From contig OMSN01000025.1 of the NCBI GenBank assembly GCA_900313765.1, positions 1 to 16,725 of the forward strand: a DNA stretch of 16,725 bases, given 5' to 3'. The translations under genes were made by a program, and so were the position numbers. Below, piece by piece: positions 1-8,287 of the stretch (the stretch's first letter is position 1; every line of letters begins with the position of its first letter). Under the pieces are notes generated by a model. It was given only the letters and a program-made list of their open reading frames with translations, did not search any database and was not told the origin of the DNA. The stretch comes from an uncultured Eubacteriales bacterium. Lineage in GTDB: Bacteria > Bacillota > Clostridia > Lachnospirales > Lachnospiraceae.

Positions 1-722
1 ATCTCACCGATATTGCGGCTGATCTGCACATCTTCTGCCTGAATCGCATCTGCTTCCCTGTACAGGAGCTCCCGGATCTCATCCAGGTTCCTGCCTTCTT
101 CTGCGGCCTTCCTGGCGCAGGCATCCATACGGTTCAGCGCCCAGAACAGGTTGACTGCTGTAGGTCTTGAAGAAGCCAGATAATCTTTCAGAGAAATGAA
201 CTCTCTGTAAAATGTTTCAAAGTCCTGCGCCTCAATGCGTGAGGAAAGCACTGCCATGCCATAGGCTGCGCTGACACCGATCGCCGGCGCTCCGCGCACT
301 CTGAGTTTCTTGATCGCCTCCCAGATCTCTTCCTTTGTCTCCAGGCTGATGCGCCGGATCGTCCCCGGAAGCAGAGTCTGGTCTATGATATCCAGTGCCT
401 TTCTGTCAGGCGTAAGTCTTACAGTCAGTACCTTGTCAAAAAACTGTTCCACGTTCATGGCTGTGTCTTCCTTTCTTTCCACCAGTTTCTCTTTCTGTGC
501 GCGGGTCAGGCGCTTGATCGCATATTCCCGCCTGCGCGCCGACGACGCTGACTCATGTTCTTCAAAATAGATCAGACGCACCGGCCGCCGGGATCTGGTG
601 TATTTTGCTCCCTGCCCGCTGTTGTGCGCCTGCATCCGGTGTTCCAGATCGTTTGTCCAGCCTGTGTACCAGGTTCCGTCCGAACACTCTACTATGTATA
701 CGTAATTGCTCATTTTCTGCAT
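1..722 (-). CDS. mtnA: GIY-YIG domain fused to methylthioribose-1-phosphate isomerase (MtnA), 3' end cut by window
   Basis: One uninterrupted reading frame encodes two domains. Residues 1 to about 85 form a small GIY-YIG domain of the YhbQ/YazA (UPF0213) type: YVYIV and WYTGWTNDL correspond to the GIY and YIG motifs, followed by the conserved Arg of EHRM and the Glu of RRREYAIK. From Met89 (ATG at 458) the protein is MtnA, which isomerises 5-methylthioribose-1-phosphate to the ribulose form in methionine salvage; IIDQTLLPG and RGAPAIG are hallmark motifs. About 152 of roughly 350 MtnA residues are inside the window. I read every codon between 713 and 458 and found no stop. The first ATG (722) overlaps the dnaB stop as TGATG, which suggests translational coupling; ATG 713 is a second possible start. 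The family genes are normally separate. A separate MtnA product from the internal ATG is possible. Domain identities are secure; the role of the fusion is unknown. Confidence 0.85.
   Translation of the reverse strand, partial: MQKMSNYVYIVECSDGTWYTGWTNDLEHRMQAHNSGQGAKYTRSRRPVRLIYFEEHESASSARRREYAIKRLTRAQKEKLVERKEDTAMNVEQFFDKVLTVRLTPDRKALDIIDQTLLPGTIRRISLETKEEIWEAIKKLRVRGAPAIGVSAAYGMAVLSSRIEAQDFETFYREFISLKDYLASSRPTAVNLFWALNRMDACARKAAEEGRNLDEIRELLYREADAIQAEDVQISRNIGE
456..473 (-). promoter_or_regulatory. Internal ribosome binding site and start codon for a separate MtnA
   Basis: Inside the fusion frame, the minus strand reads AAGGAAG (467-473), eight bases before ATG (456-458). This is the methionine where the MtnA homology begins. 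The site resembles AAGGAGG closely enough to allow internal initiation, so the locus could make both a fusion and a stand-alone MtnA. This is seen in sequence; use in the cell is inferred. Confidence 0.5.
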
Positions 723-2086
723 CAGAAGGATCCATCCTGTCCGGCTTCTCTCTCAAGCGAAGCGAACTTGGTATAACCTGCAACCCAGGACAGTTCCACA
801 TTGCCGATGGGGCCATTTCTCTGTTTCCGGATCAGGACCTCTGCGATCCCGGCTTTCTCTGAGTCCGGATGATAATAGTCATCTCTGTACAGGAACATTA
901 CTACGTCAGCGTCCTGCTCGATGGCTCCGGATTCTCGAAGGTCGCTGAGTACCGGGCGATGATCCGGTCTCTGTTCGACGGCTCGGGACAGCTGGCTCAG
1001 GGCAACCACCGGCACTTCCATCTCTCTGGCGATCGCCTTCAGGGACCTGGAGATCTCAGAGATCTCCTGCTGCCTGGAATCCGAACCCCTGCCGCCTCCG
1101 GCACTCATCAGCTGCAGGTAGTCGATCATGATGCAGTCCAGACCATATTCCAGCTTCATTCTCCTGCACTTGCTCCGAAGTTCGGCGATCGTGATGCCCG
1201 GCGTATCATCGATCATCAGATTCGATTTGCCGATCATGTCGGCGCTGTGGACCAGACGGTCCCACTCGGAATCCATCAGACGTCCGGTACGGAGCTTGCC
1301 GGCCTCTACATTTGCCTCCTGGGCAAACAGTCGGTTGATCAGCTGTTCCTTGGACATCTCCAGGGAGAAGATCGCCACATGTTTATGTTCATGAAATGCC
1401 ATGTAGGCACTGATATTGAGCGCGAATGCAGTCTTGCCCATGGAGGGTCTTGCGGCGATCAGGATCAGGTCAGACGGCTGGAATCCGCTGGTCTTGAAGT
1501 CCAGATCCGGGAATCCCGTTGACAGACCGGTCACCATGGAATTCGAGTTGCTCGCAACCGAGATCTTGTCCAGCGCCTTCATAACGATCGAAGAGATCGG
1601 CGTCATCTCTCTTCCGCGGTTGGAAGACAGCAGCGAGAAGACCTGCTTCTCCAGTTCAGCGCCTACATCAGAAGCCTTGTCCCGGTCTGCATAGCACACC
1701 GTGGTAAGCTCTTCCATTGCTTTGATCATCCGCCGAAGCTGAGCTTTGTCGGCAACGATCTCCGCATAATGGCGCACGTTGGTGGAAACAGGTACTGCCG
1801 TGACCAGCTCTGACAGCGTAGCAGCGGAGGCGAGTTCCTCCGGCGCATCCATCTCGCGAAGGCGCTCCTGAAGTGTCACAACATCGATGGCCCTTCCGGA
1901 AGCATCCAGATCTAGGATTGCGCTGTACAGCAGCTTATATGGCTTGTGATAGAAGTCCTCTGCCGTAACTATCGAAGAGGCCACTGCAATCGCCTCCGAA
2001 TCGATGATCATCGATCCGACAACGGATTGCTCGGCCTCCAGACTGCAGGGCAGCTTTCTGTTTATCGTATTGACATTTTCTTCCAT
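722..2086 (-). CDS. dnaB: Replicative DNA helicase DnaB
   Basis: This is the hexameric helicase that unwinds DNA at the replication fork (called DnaC in Bacillus subtilis). The 454-residue product has the DnaB N-terminal domain (residues about 10-115), a linker, and a RecA-like ATPase domain. Visible motifs are Walker A RPSMGKTAF (GKT near residues 217-219), the Walker B region CIMIDYLQLM, LSQLSRAVEQRP and DLRESGAIEQDAD. Length is normal. I chose ATG 2086, four bases after the rplI stop, giving MEENVNT; a longer frame from TTG 2104 would overlap rplI. The ribosome site is weak, so coupling to rplI translation is likely. The rplI-dnaB order is a common Firmicutes arrangement. The stop codon overlaps the start of the GIY-YIG-MtnA gene. 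Confidence 0.96.
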   Translation of the reverse strand: MEENVNTINRKLPCSLEAEQSVVGSMIIDSEAIAVASSIVTAEDFYHKPYKLLYSAILDLDASGRAIDVVTLQERLREMDAPEELASAATLSELVTAVPVSTNVRHYAEIVADKAQLRRMIKAMEELTTVCYADRDKASDVGAELEKQVFSLLSSNRGREMTPISSIVMKALDKISVASNSNSMVTGLSTGFPDLDFKTSGFQPSDLILIAARPSMGKTAFALNISAYMAFHEHKHVAIFSLEMSKEQLINRLFAQEANVEAGKLRTGRLMDSEWDRLVHSADMIGKSNLMIDDTPGITIAELRSKCRRMKLEYGLDCIMIDYLQLMSAGGGRGSDSRQQEISEISRSLKAIAREMEVPVVALSQLSRAVEQRPDHRPVLSDLRESGAIEQDADVVMFLYRDDYYHPDSEKAGIAEVLIRKQRNGPIGNVELSWVAGYTKFASLEREAGQDGSF

Positions 2087-2090
2087 AAGC

Positions 2091-2537
2091 TCACAGTTTC
2101 TCAACCTTGACAGTAAGGGCTGCCTTCACCTGCGGATGCAGCTTCACCGTCACTTCCATAGTGCCGATGCTCTTGATAGGTGTATCCAGGACGATCTTCC
2201 TGCGGTCCAGATCGATACCGAGCTGCTCCTTCGCTGCGTCTGCGATCTCCTTGCCTGAGATCGATCCGAACAGTCTGTCGCCCTCGCCAGTCTTGGCGCG
2301 GACGGTCACTGAAGACTTCTCCAGGAGTGCCTTGGTTTCCTTTGCCTTCTCCAGGTTCTCTTCCGCAACCTTCTCGTCATTGGCCTTGCGCAGCTTCAGG
2401 TCGTTCATGGTCTTTCCATTTGCCTCGACCGCAAGCTTCTGGCGCAGCAGCACATTTCTCGCATAGGAATCGGTCGCCTCCACAAGGTCTCCCTTTTTGC
2501 CGACTTTCTTCACGTCTTCAAGCAGTATTACTTTCAT
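2091..2537 (-). CDS. rplI: 50S ribosomal protein L9
   Basis: L9 binds 23S rRNA near the base of the L1 stalk of the large subunit and helps keep the reading frame. The 148-residue product has the usual two-domain plan. The N-terminal rRNA-binding domain starts MKVILLEDVKKVGKKGD; a charged connecting helix covers about residues 42-75 (KANDEKVAEENLEKAKE); the C-terminal domain contains GDRLFGSIS. Length is typical. An AGGAAGG-like ribosome site lies upstream of ATG 2537, 19 bases after the gdpP stop. The gene sits between gdpP and dnaB as in many Firmicutes. Confidence 0.97.
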   Translation of the reverse strand: MKVILLEDVKKVGKKGDLVEATDSYARNVLLRQKLAVEANGKTMNDLKLRKANDEKVAEENLEKAKETKALLEKSSVTVRAKTGEGDRLFGSISGKEIADAAKEQLGIDLDRRKIVLDTPIKSIGTMEVTVKLHPQVKAALTVKVEKL

Positions 2538-2556
2538 TTCTACCAGCCTTCCTGTA

Positions 2557-4614
2557 TCAGATCTCCTCTGCCTGCGTCATGGCAAGGAGTGTCTCTTTAA
2601 CCTTCTCAACAGCTTCTTCACAGGTGATACCCGTCAGCTGCGCACCGGCGATGTTCATATGGCCGCCGCCGCCCAGCCGCTCCATGATCACCTGTACATT
2701 CACTTCATCAATTGCTCTTGCGGATATGAATACTCTGCCGCCATATTCCGTCACCACGAAGGATGCGCGGACTCCGACGATGTTCAGGAGTTCATTTGCC
2801 GCCTGAGCCCCGACCACGTTCGGAGTCGCCAGCCCTTCACTGGGAAGGATGGAGATCGCATAGCATCCCATGTAATTCTCCGCATGGCGGACAGCTTCTG
2901 CACGGGCTTTATAACTGTCCATGTCCTCACGCAGCATCTTCCGGACCCTGACCACATCCGCCCCGCTTCTTCGCAGGTACGCCGCGGCTTCGAAGGTCCT
3001 GGCACCGGTCTTGGCAACGAAATTGTTGGTATCGATGATGATACCTGCATACATGCAGTCCGCCTCCAGGTATTTCAGGCGGACATTCTCCTCAAAGTAC
3101 TGCAGAACCTCTGCGACCATCTCGCTGGCAGACGATGCAGACGGCTCTATGTAGGACAGCGCTGCGTTCTGGATCTGTTCCGTCGTCTGGCGGTGATGAT
3201 CCAGGACCACCAGTGTGCGCGTCTTCTCCAGAAGTTCCTCACACTCCACCCTGTTTCTGCGGGCAGTATCGACCACAAACAGCGCCGTCTTGTTGTCGCA
3301 CATTTCCAGAGCCCTTTCAGGGGAAATGAAAATGTCCTCGTCGTATTCGTGGCTGTCACGCAGCATCTGCAGCCAGCCGCGGATCGATGTTGAGTCTTCT
3401 CCGATCACGATCCAGGCGGGTTTCCCGATCGTCTTCGCAGCCCTGTAGATACCGATCGCAGCGCCAAGGGAATCCATGTCTGTGAGCTTATGCCCCATGG
3501 CAAGCACTCTCGCGGCGCCTTCCATGATCTCACGCATAGCCTGGGCCTTTACTCTGGCCTTGACTCTCGTGTGCCGCTCTCCGCCTGCCGACTTGCCGCC
3601 GAAGAACTGCATATGGCCATTGCGATTCACGACCGCCTGGTCGCCGCCCCGTCCCAGCGCCATCTCGATCGAGGAGTGAGCCAGATCGTAATTGTGGTTG
3701 TAGTCATCTCCGCCTGCACCGACACCAACACTGATCGTCATCTCGATCTCATTGCCGATATGGATCGTCTTGACCTCTTCCAGGACGGAGAAATGATCTG
3801 CGATCGCCTGCTCAAGGCTCTTCTGGTTCATGATGACCAGATACTTGTCTTTCTCCAGTTTCTTGCTCAGGGCATTGTGTGCCAGGCAGTATTTGTTGAT
3901 CTCCCGGTCGATCAGAACATTCATCAGCGAGGAATGCACTTCGTCAACATCATCCATCGCTTCATCGTAGTTGTCCAGGTAGATCAGGGTGACAACCCCT
4001 CGCTGTTCTCTGTTCTGTTTGCGGAGTTCCTGCAGTTCGGTCTCGTCCACGAAGTAGATCATATAGACTTCACTGCCGTCCTCCCGGTCGACGGTCTCGA
4101 TCAGCTCTGAATCCGCGATCAGGTTGTCCAGCGGAATCCTTTGAAGATGTGCCCTCAGCTGCCTGTCTTCGTAAGTCAGATCGATATTCTTGAATTCATC
4201 CGCATCAGGAAATACCGCCTTTGACAGGTACGGAAAGATCGTCATGATATTTCTCTGATACCATATCGGCTTTTTGGTAAGCTCACACAGCTTGTCATTC
4301 ATCCACAGCACATTGCCATCTTTGTCCACAATAGCCGCTGCGATCTCCAGCTGTTTGAGCACCTGTGCCTGTACAGTCCCGTACCGGCTCGCAAACCGGA
4401 CGATGGCACGCAGGATGCGCGGACGATAATAGAAGTAGACAAACAGGATCGCCAGAAAATAAGCCGCGGTAAAGGCAGTCGCCGCCAGGCCTGCACGGTG
4501 ATCCAGAAAGTACATGCCCACAGAGAACGGGATCAGGGTGAATGCCAGATACAGGCTCCAGCTCCAGTGCATTTTCAGTTTTCTGCTGTATCGTACCCCA
4601 GTCCCGGATCTCAT
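2557..4614 (-). CDS. gdpP: Cyclic-di-AMP phosphodiesterase GdpP (YybT family), membrane-bound
   Basis: GdpP hydrolyses the second messenger c-di-AMP to pApA. The 685-residue protein has two N-terminal membrane segments (about residues 19-37 and 43-63), a PAS-like domain (about 80-165), a degenerate GGDEF domain (about 200-330, where the active GGDEF motif is absent) and a DHH/DHHA1 phosphodiesterase module. Metal-site motifs are visible: GHKLTDMDS (His375, Asp379, Asp381), VVDT (Asp449), DHH (472-474), IIIDTNN (Asp528) and GGGGHMNIAG (about 648-657). All expected ligands appear present, so the enzyme should be active. A GGAG ribosome site lies five bases before ATG 4614, and the gene starts 18 bases after the glgB stop. 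rplI follows, as is usual for this family. Confidence 0.96.
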   Translation of the reverse strand: MRSGTGVRYSRKLKMHWSWSLYLAFTLIPFSVGMYFLDHRAGLAATAFTAAYFLAILFVYFYYRPRILRAIVRFASRYGTVQAQVLKQLEIAAAIVDKDGNVLWMNDKLCELTKKPIWYQRNIMTIFPYLSKAVFPDADEFKNIDLTYEDRQLRAHLQRIPLDNLIADSELIETVDREDGSEVYMIYFVDETELQELRKQNREQRGVVTLIYLDNYDEAMDDVDEVHSSLMNVLIDREINKYCLAHNALSKKLEKDKYLVIMNQKSLEQAIADHFSVLEEVKTIHIGNEIEMTISVGVGAGGDDYNHNYDLAHSSIEMALGRGGDQAVVNRNGHMQFFGGKSAGGERHTRVKARVKAQAMREIMEGAARVLAMGHKLTDMDSLGAAIGIYRAAKTIGKPAWIVIGEDSTSIRGWLQMLRDSHEYDEDIFISPERALEMCDNKTALFVVDTARRNRVECEELLEKTRTLVVLDHHRQTTEQIQNAALSYIEPSASSASEMVAEVLQYFEENVRLKYLEADCMYAGIIIDTNNFVAKTGARTFEAAAYLRRSGADVVRVRKMLREDMDSYKARAEAVRHAENYMGCYAISILPSEGLATPNVVGAQAANELLNIVGVRASFVVTEYGGRVFISARAIDEVNVQVIMERLGGGGHMNIAGAQLTGITCEEAVEKVKETLLAMTQAEEI

Positions 4615-4632
4615 ACTAACTCCAATCCTGCA

Positions 4633-6774
4633 TCAATACTTGAATACCGCCACTCCATACGGCGGAAGATCGAAAGCAAATGAATAGGGTTTGCCGTCGC
4701 ACTCGCTCTCCACCGCTTCATAGGTCGCCTGATGCGGTGTTCCATGTCCGCCGAATCTCTCCTCATCACCATCCAGGACCAGGCGGTACTTGCATTTCTT
4801 CGTGCATCCGACTCTGTAATCCGGCCTTGCCATCGGCGTGAAGTTGATGACGAACAGCAGATTGCTCTTTTCGTCTGCGCTGTGTCGCAGGAAACTGAAG
4901 ATACTGCGGTCTGCGTCATCCGCATTGATCCACTCGAATCCGCCCGGATAGCAGTCTGCGTCGTACATTGCCGGGGTTGTCTTATACAGATTCAGCAGCT
5001 CAGCCACGAAATCCTGAACCTGTCTGTGCTTCGGCTCATCCAGGAGATACCAGTCAAGTTCGCGGTCCTCACACCACTCTCTCTCCTGGGCAAATTCCTG
5101 TCCCATGAACAGCAGCTTCTTGCCCGGATGTCCGAACATGAACGTATAACCGGCCTTCAGGTTCGCGAATTTATCGTCATACAGTCCGGGCATCTTGTTG
5201 ATCATGGAGCACTTCAGATGCACGACCTCATCATGTGACAGCACCAGACAGTACTTCTCGGAGTACGCATATGTCATCGCAAACGTCATCTTGTTGTGGT
5301 TGAACTTTCTAAAATACGGATCCAGTTTCATGTACTCAAGGAAGTCATGCATCCAGCCCATATTCCATTTCATGGAGAATCCGAGGCCGTCGTTCTCCGG
5401 CTTGTCTGTGACCTGCGGCCACGCTGTGGATTCCTCGGCGATCATCATGACGCCATGATGTTTGCCCCTGACCACGGAATTCAGATGCTTGAAGAACTCG
5501 ATTGCCTCCAGGTTCTTATTTCCGCCGTACTTGTTCGGGACCCACTCTCCGTCCCTGCGTCCGTAATCCAGATACAGGATCGAAGCGACTGCGTCCACAC
5601 GAAGTCCGTCAACATGGAACTGCTCGATCCAGAACAGAGCGTTGCCGATCAGGAAGTTCTTGACTTCGCTCTTGCTGAAATCAAACACTTTGGTGCCCCA
5701 GTCCGGATGCTCTCCCTTGCGCGGATCCGCGTATTCATAGCAGGCCGTTCCGTCAAAGTCAGCAAGGCCATGTGCATCTTTCGGGAAATGAGCCGGCACC
5801 CAGTCCAGAATGACACCGATATTGTGGCGGTGCAGATAGTTGACCATATATGCAAAGTCTTCCGGTGTGCCGTAGCGGCTCGTCGGTGCATAGTAACCGG
5901 TCACCTGATAGCCCCAGGAACCATCGAAGGGATGCTCGGCAATGCCCATCAGCTCAATGTGCGTGTATCCCATTTTCTTCAGGTAATCCGTGATGGAGTG
6001 AGCAAAGTAGCGGTAGTTGTAGAACCCGTCCTCGTTCTCTCCGTGCGGATGACGCATCCAGCTTCCGATATGACACTCGTAGATGGAGATCGCGGAAGTA
6101 TCCTGTACGAAGGATTCCTGCTTCTTCATCCAGGCACCGTCTGTCCACTTGATGGTGGAGATATCAGCGATCACGGAAGCGGTTCCCGGCCTCTTCTCTG
6201 CAGAATTCGCATACGGGTCCGCCTTGTACAGTTTCGTGCCGTTCTGCGTATAAATCAGGTACTTATACATCTGTCCGACCTGTGCCTCTTCCACAAAGCC
6301 TTCCCAGATTCCGGAGGGATCCAGACGCACAAGTGCGATGTTATCCTCGTTCCATCCGTTGAACTCGCCGATCAGGTGCACTGCTGCCGCATTCGGAGCC
6401 CAGACTGCAAAATGAATACCCTTTTTGCCATCCTTCATGGAAGGATGCGCACCGAGCTTCCGGAAGATCTCATAGTGGACACCCTGGTCATACAGATACT
6501 GGTCCAGATCATGGATAAACTCATATCCTTCACCGATTGCCGGAACTGCTGGCTGTGCCTGTGCCTCTTCCGTCTTCGGGGCTTTCTTCTTTGTATCAAC
6601 CTTGCCGGCCTTTGCCTTTACGGCTGCCTTGACCGCGGTCTTTTTTCCTGCAGCTTTTACAGCCTTCTTAACAGCACTCTTTGCAGCCGTTTTCTTTGCA
6701 GCTGTCTTTTTCTCAGCAGCCTTCTTAACCACTGCCGCCTTAACCAGATCCTTCTTGTTTGTCAGTTCACCCAT
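4633..6774 (-). CDS. glgB: 1,4-alpha-glucan branching enzyme with Lys/Ala-rich N-terminal tail
   Basis: GlgB introduces alpha-1,6 branches into glycogen. From ATG 6774 the product is 713 residues. After an 80-residue basic tail come an N-terminal segment, a CBM48-type beta domain (about residues 110-205), the GH13 barrel (about 230-600) and a C-terminal beta domain. Catalytic residues are visible: nucleophile Asp in GLRVDAVASI (about 394), acid/base Glu in MMIAEEST (about 447) and the third acid in LSHDEVVH (about 515). Start choice: GGAGG lies seven bases before ATG 6774, while the longer frame from 6804 has no such site. It follows an amylase-family gene after 75 bases and ends 18 bases before gdpP. 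The tail is not part of the usual family architecture (see findings). Confidence 0.95.
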   Translation of the reverse strand: MGELTNKKDLVKAAVVKKAAEKKTAAKKTAAKSAVKKAVKAAGKKTAVKAAVKAKAGKVDTKKKAPKTEEAQAQPAVPAIGEGYEFIHDLDQYLYDQGVHYEIFRKLGAHPSMKDGKKGIHFAVWAPNAAAVHLIGEFNGWNEDNIALVRLDPSGIWEGFVEEAQVGQMYKYLIYTQNGTKLYKADPYANSAEKRPGTASVIADISTIKWTDGAWMKKQESFVQDTSAISIYECHIGSWMRHPHGENEDGFYNYRYFAHSITDYLKKMGYTHIELMGIAEHPFDGSWGYQVTGYYAPTSRYGTPEDFAYMVNYLHRHNIGVILDWVPAHFPKDAHGLADFDGTACYEYADPRKGEHPDWGTKVFDFSKSEVKNFLIGNALFWIEQFHVDGLRVDAVASILYLDYGRRDGEWVPNKYGGNKNLEAIEFFKHLNSVVRGKHHGVMMIAEESTAWPQVTDKPENDGLGFSMKWNMGWMHDFLEYMKLDPYFRKFNHNKMTFAMTYAYSEKYCLVLSHDEVVHLKCSMINKMPGLYDDKFANLKAGYTFMFGHPGKKLLFMGQEFAQEREWCEDRELDWYLLDEPKHRQVQDFVAELLNLYKTTPAMYDADCYPGGFEWINADDADRSIFSFLRHSADEKSNLLFVINFTPMARPDYRVGCTKKCKYRLVLDGDEERFGGHGTPHQATYEAVESECDGKPYSFAFDLPPYGVAVFKY
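6531..6774 (-). other. Region encoding the histone-H1-like basic tail of GlgB
   Basis: The first roughly 70 residues are nearly all Lys, Ala, Val and Thr, with repeated AAKK, KKAVKAA and KKTA units, followed by a Pro/Gln/Glu linker of about 12 residues before the folded enzyme begins at YEFIHDLDQYL. The composition resembles the C-terminal tails of bacterial histone-H1-like proteins. Strong positive charge suggests binding to a polyanion or a surface. That role is inferred; the composition is read directly. Confidence 0.85.
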
Positions 6775-6849
6775 TACGTCCCTCCATACGTTTCTGTGAT
6801 GCACTTGTCAGGTAGCCAATTCCACTATCTGTTATTGCTGTTCTTTCCA

Positions 6850-8199
6850 TTAACCGATCCGATACAGCCCGCAGCCGCACGCATCCAGTGTAACATTCAG
6901 CTGTCCGGACTGTGGTGTTATCTTCTCGCCGGTCATCAGATCCGTGATCTCATCTGCCTCAAACGGAAGCCGGATCCAGACCTGCGCGGGATTCTCGTCA
7001 TTGTTGACTGCCGTTATGACAGCCGTCTGATCCAGGATCCTCGCAAATGCATACTGCCGGTTTGTCAGGAGCAGTTCCCTGTACCGCCCAAGACCGATCG
7101 CTTCCTGCTCCGTCCGGATCTGGCCCAGCCTGACCAGAAACTCCTCAAGTCCCGGACAGGGCGGATCTCTGGTGATCGCCTCCAGATCAACCGCCGGACG
7201 CAGCGCATTGTCTCCGCACCGCTTCTCTCCTTCGATCCCCCACTCCGATCCATAGTAGACGGACGGGTCTCCCGGAAGTGTATAGAGAAGGGTGTACAGC
7301 GGTTTCAGATGTCTCTTTTCCCGCAGCTGGTTCACAACTCTCGACACATCATGATTGTCCGCAAAGGAATACAGGACCCTTCCTCTGTAGATCCCGCCGT
7401 TCTCATCAAACTGACGCCGGATCGTATGCGCAATCTCAAAATAATTGTGATCATTGTGCCCTGACCACAGTCCCTTGTTCAGCTCGTAGTTGGTGACGGA
7501 ATGCAGCATCTCGGGGTTTGCCCAGCGGGCATAGTCTCCGTGGATGACCTCTCCCATCAGCCAGAAGTCCTGCTTCTCTTGGGAAGTAACCCACCGAAGC
7601 TCCTTCTGGAAATCGAAATCAAGAACGTCTGCGCAGTCCAGCCGGATCCCGTCAATATCAAACTCGCGGATCCAGAACCGGACCACATCGAACAGGTAAT
7701 CCTTCACTTCTCTGTTCCAGAAGTTCAGATTCACAAGATCCTGGGCGCCGCGCCAGCTCTCGTAGGAAAAACCGTCGTTGTAAGCGCTGTTCCAGCCAAA
7801 GTTGATCCCTTTGTACCAGTTCCTGTACCTGGAATTCTCCCTGTTCTTCTTGATATCCTGAAATGCGAAGAATCCGCGTCCTGTGTGGTTGAACACTCCG
7901 TCAACCACTACCCGGATCCCCGCCTCGTGGCAGGCAGCTGTAAACTGCCTGAAATCTTCATTGTCTCCGAGCCGCCGGTCTACTGTCCGGTAATCGGTTG
8001 TGTCGTATCCATGCGCTGCCGATTCAAACAGCGGGCCTATATACACCGCTCCCACCGACAGTTCCTTCATGTGTCCGATCCAGTCATTCAGTTTCCGCAG
8101 CCGGTGCTGTACCGGTCCGCCTTCATTCACCCGCTCCGCTCCCAGGAGCCCGATCGGGTAGATATGGTAAAAAATGGTGTTGTCATACCATGCTGCCAT
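6850..8199 (-). CDS. GH13 alpha-amylase-family glycoside hydrolase (maltodextrin-active type)
   Basis: The 449-residue protein is a cytoplasmic GH13 enzyme (no signal peptide) that probably hydrolyses maltodextrins or related alpha-glucans. It starts almost directly at the barrel (WYDNTIFYHIYPIG), so it lacks the N-terminal CBM34 domain typical of neopullulanase or cyclomaltodextrinase. Conserved GH13 regions are visible: region I DGVFNH (100-105), region II GIRLDCADV with nucleophile Asp188, region III MGEVIHGD with Glu217, and region IV FADNHD with Asp284. A short C-terminal beta domain ends the chain. An AGGA ribosome site precedes ATG 8199, and a strong promoter lies immediately upstream. 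It is the first gene of the chain leading to glgB, so a role in glycogen or maltodextrin turnover fits. Exact specificity cannot be read from sequence. Confidence 0.85.
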   Translation of the reverse strand: MAAWYDNTIFYHIYPIGLLGAERVNEGGPVQHRLRKLNDWIGHMKELSVGAVYIGPLFESAAHGYDTTDYRTVDRRLGDNEDFRQFTAACHEAGIRVVVDGVFNHTGRGFFAFQDIKKNRENSRYRNWYKGINFGWNSAYNDGFSYESWRGAQDLVNLNFWNREVKDYLFDVVRFWIREFDIDGIRLDCADVLDFDFQKELRWVTSQEKQDFWLMGEVIHGDYARWANPEMLHSVTNYELNKGLWSGHNDHNYFEIAHTIRRQFDENGGIYRGRVLYSFADNHDVSRVVNQLREKRHLKPLYTLLYTLPGDPSVYYGSEWGIEGEKRCGDNALRPAVDLEAITRDPPCPGLEEFLVRLGQIRTEQEAIGLGRYRELLLTNRQYAFARILDQTAVITAVNNDENPAQVWIRLPFEADEITDLMTGEKITPQSGQLNVTLDACGCGLYRIG

Positions 8200-8231
8200 G
8201 TGGAATCCTCGTTCCTTTATAAGATCATTTC

Positions 8232-8260
8232 ATTATACCTTTAAACAGCCGTTTAGACAA
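8232..8260 (-). promoter_or_regulatory. Sigma-A-type promoter for the amylase-glgB-gdpP-rplI-dnaB chain
   Basis: On the minus strand a -35 box TTGTCT (8255-8260) and a perfect -10 box TATAAT (8232-8237) are separated by 17 bases. The ATG of the amylase gene lies about 33 bases downstream of the -10. No comparably good promoter was seen in the short gaps between the following genes. An interrupted dyad TAAAC-N4-GTTTA occupies 8242-8255 within the spacer and could be a repressor site. Confidence 0.8.
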
Positions 8261-8287
8261 GATGGTGACGGTTTTCGTGACAGCGCA

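Noticed and set aside
2087..2104. TTG start at 2104 for dnaB
   Set aside because: It would overlap rplI and add six residues not typical of DnaB; the ATG at 2086 follows the rplI stop directly and begins a normal N-terminus.
5296..7464. A 722-codon plus-strand open frame opposite glgB and the amylase gene
   Set aside because: It is antisense to two enzymes with intact catalytic motifs, spans their junction, has no recognisable domain or good ribosome site, and is explained by codon bias of the sense genes.
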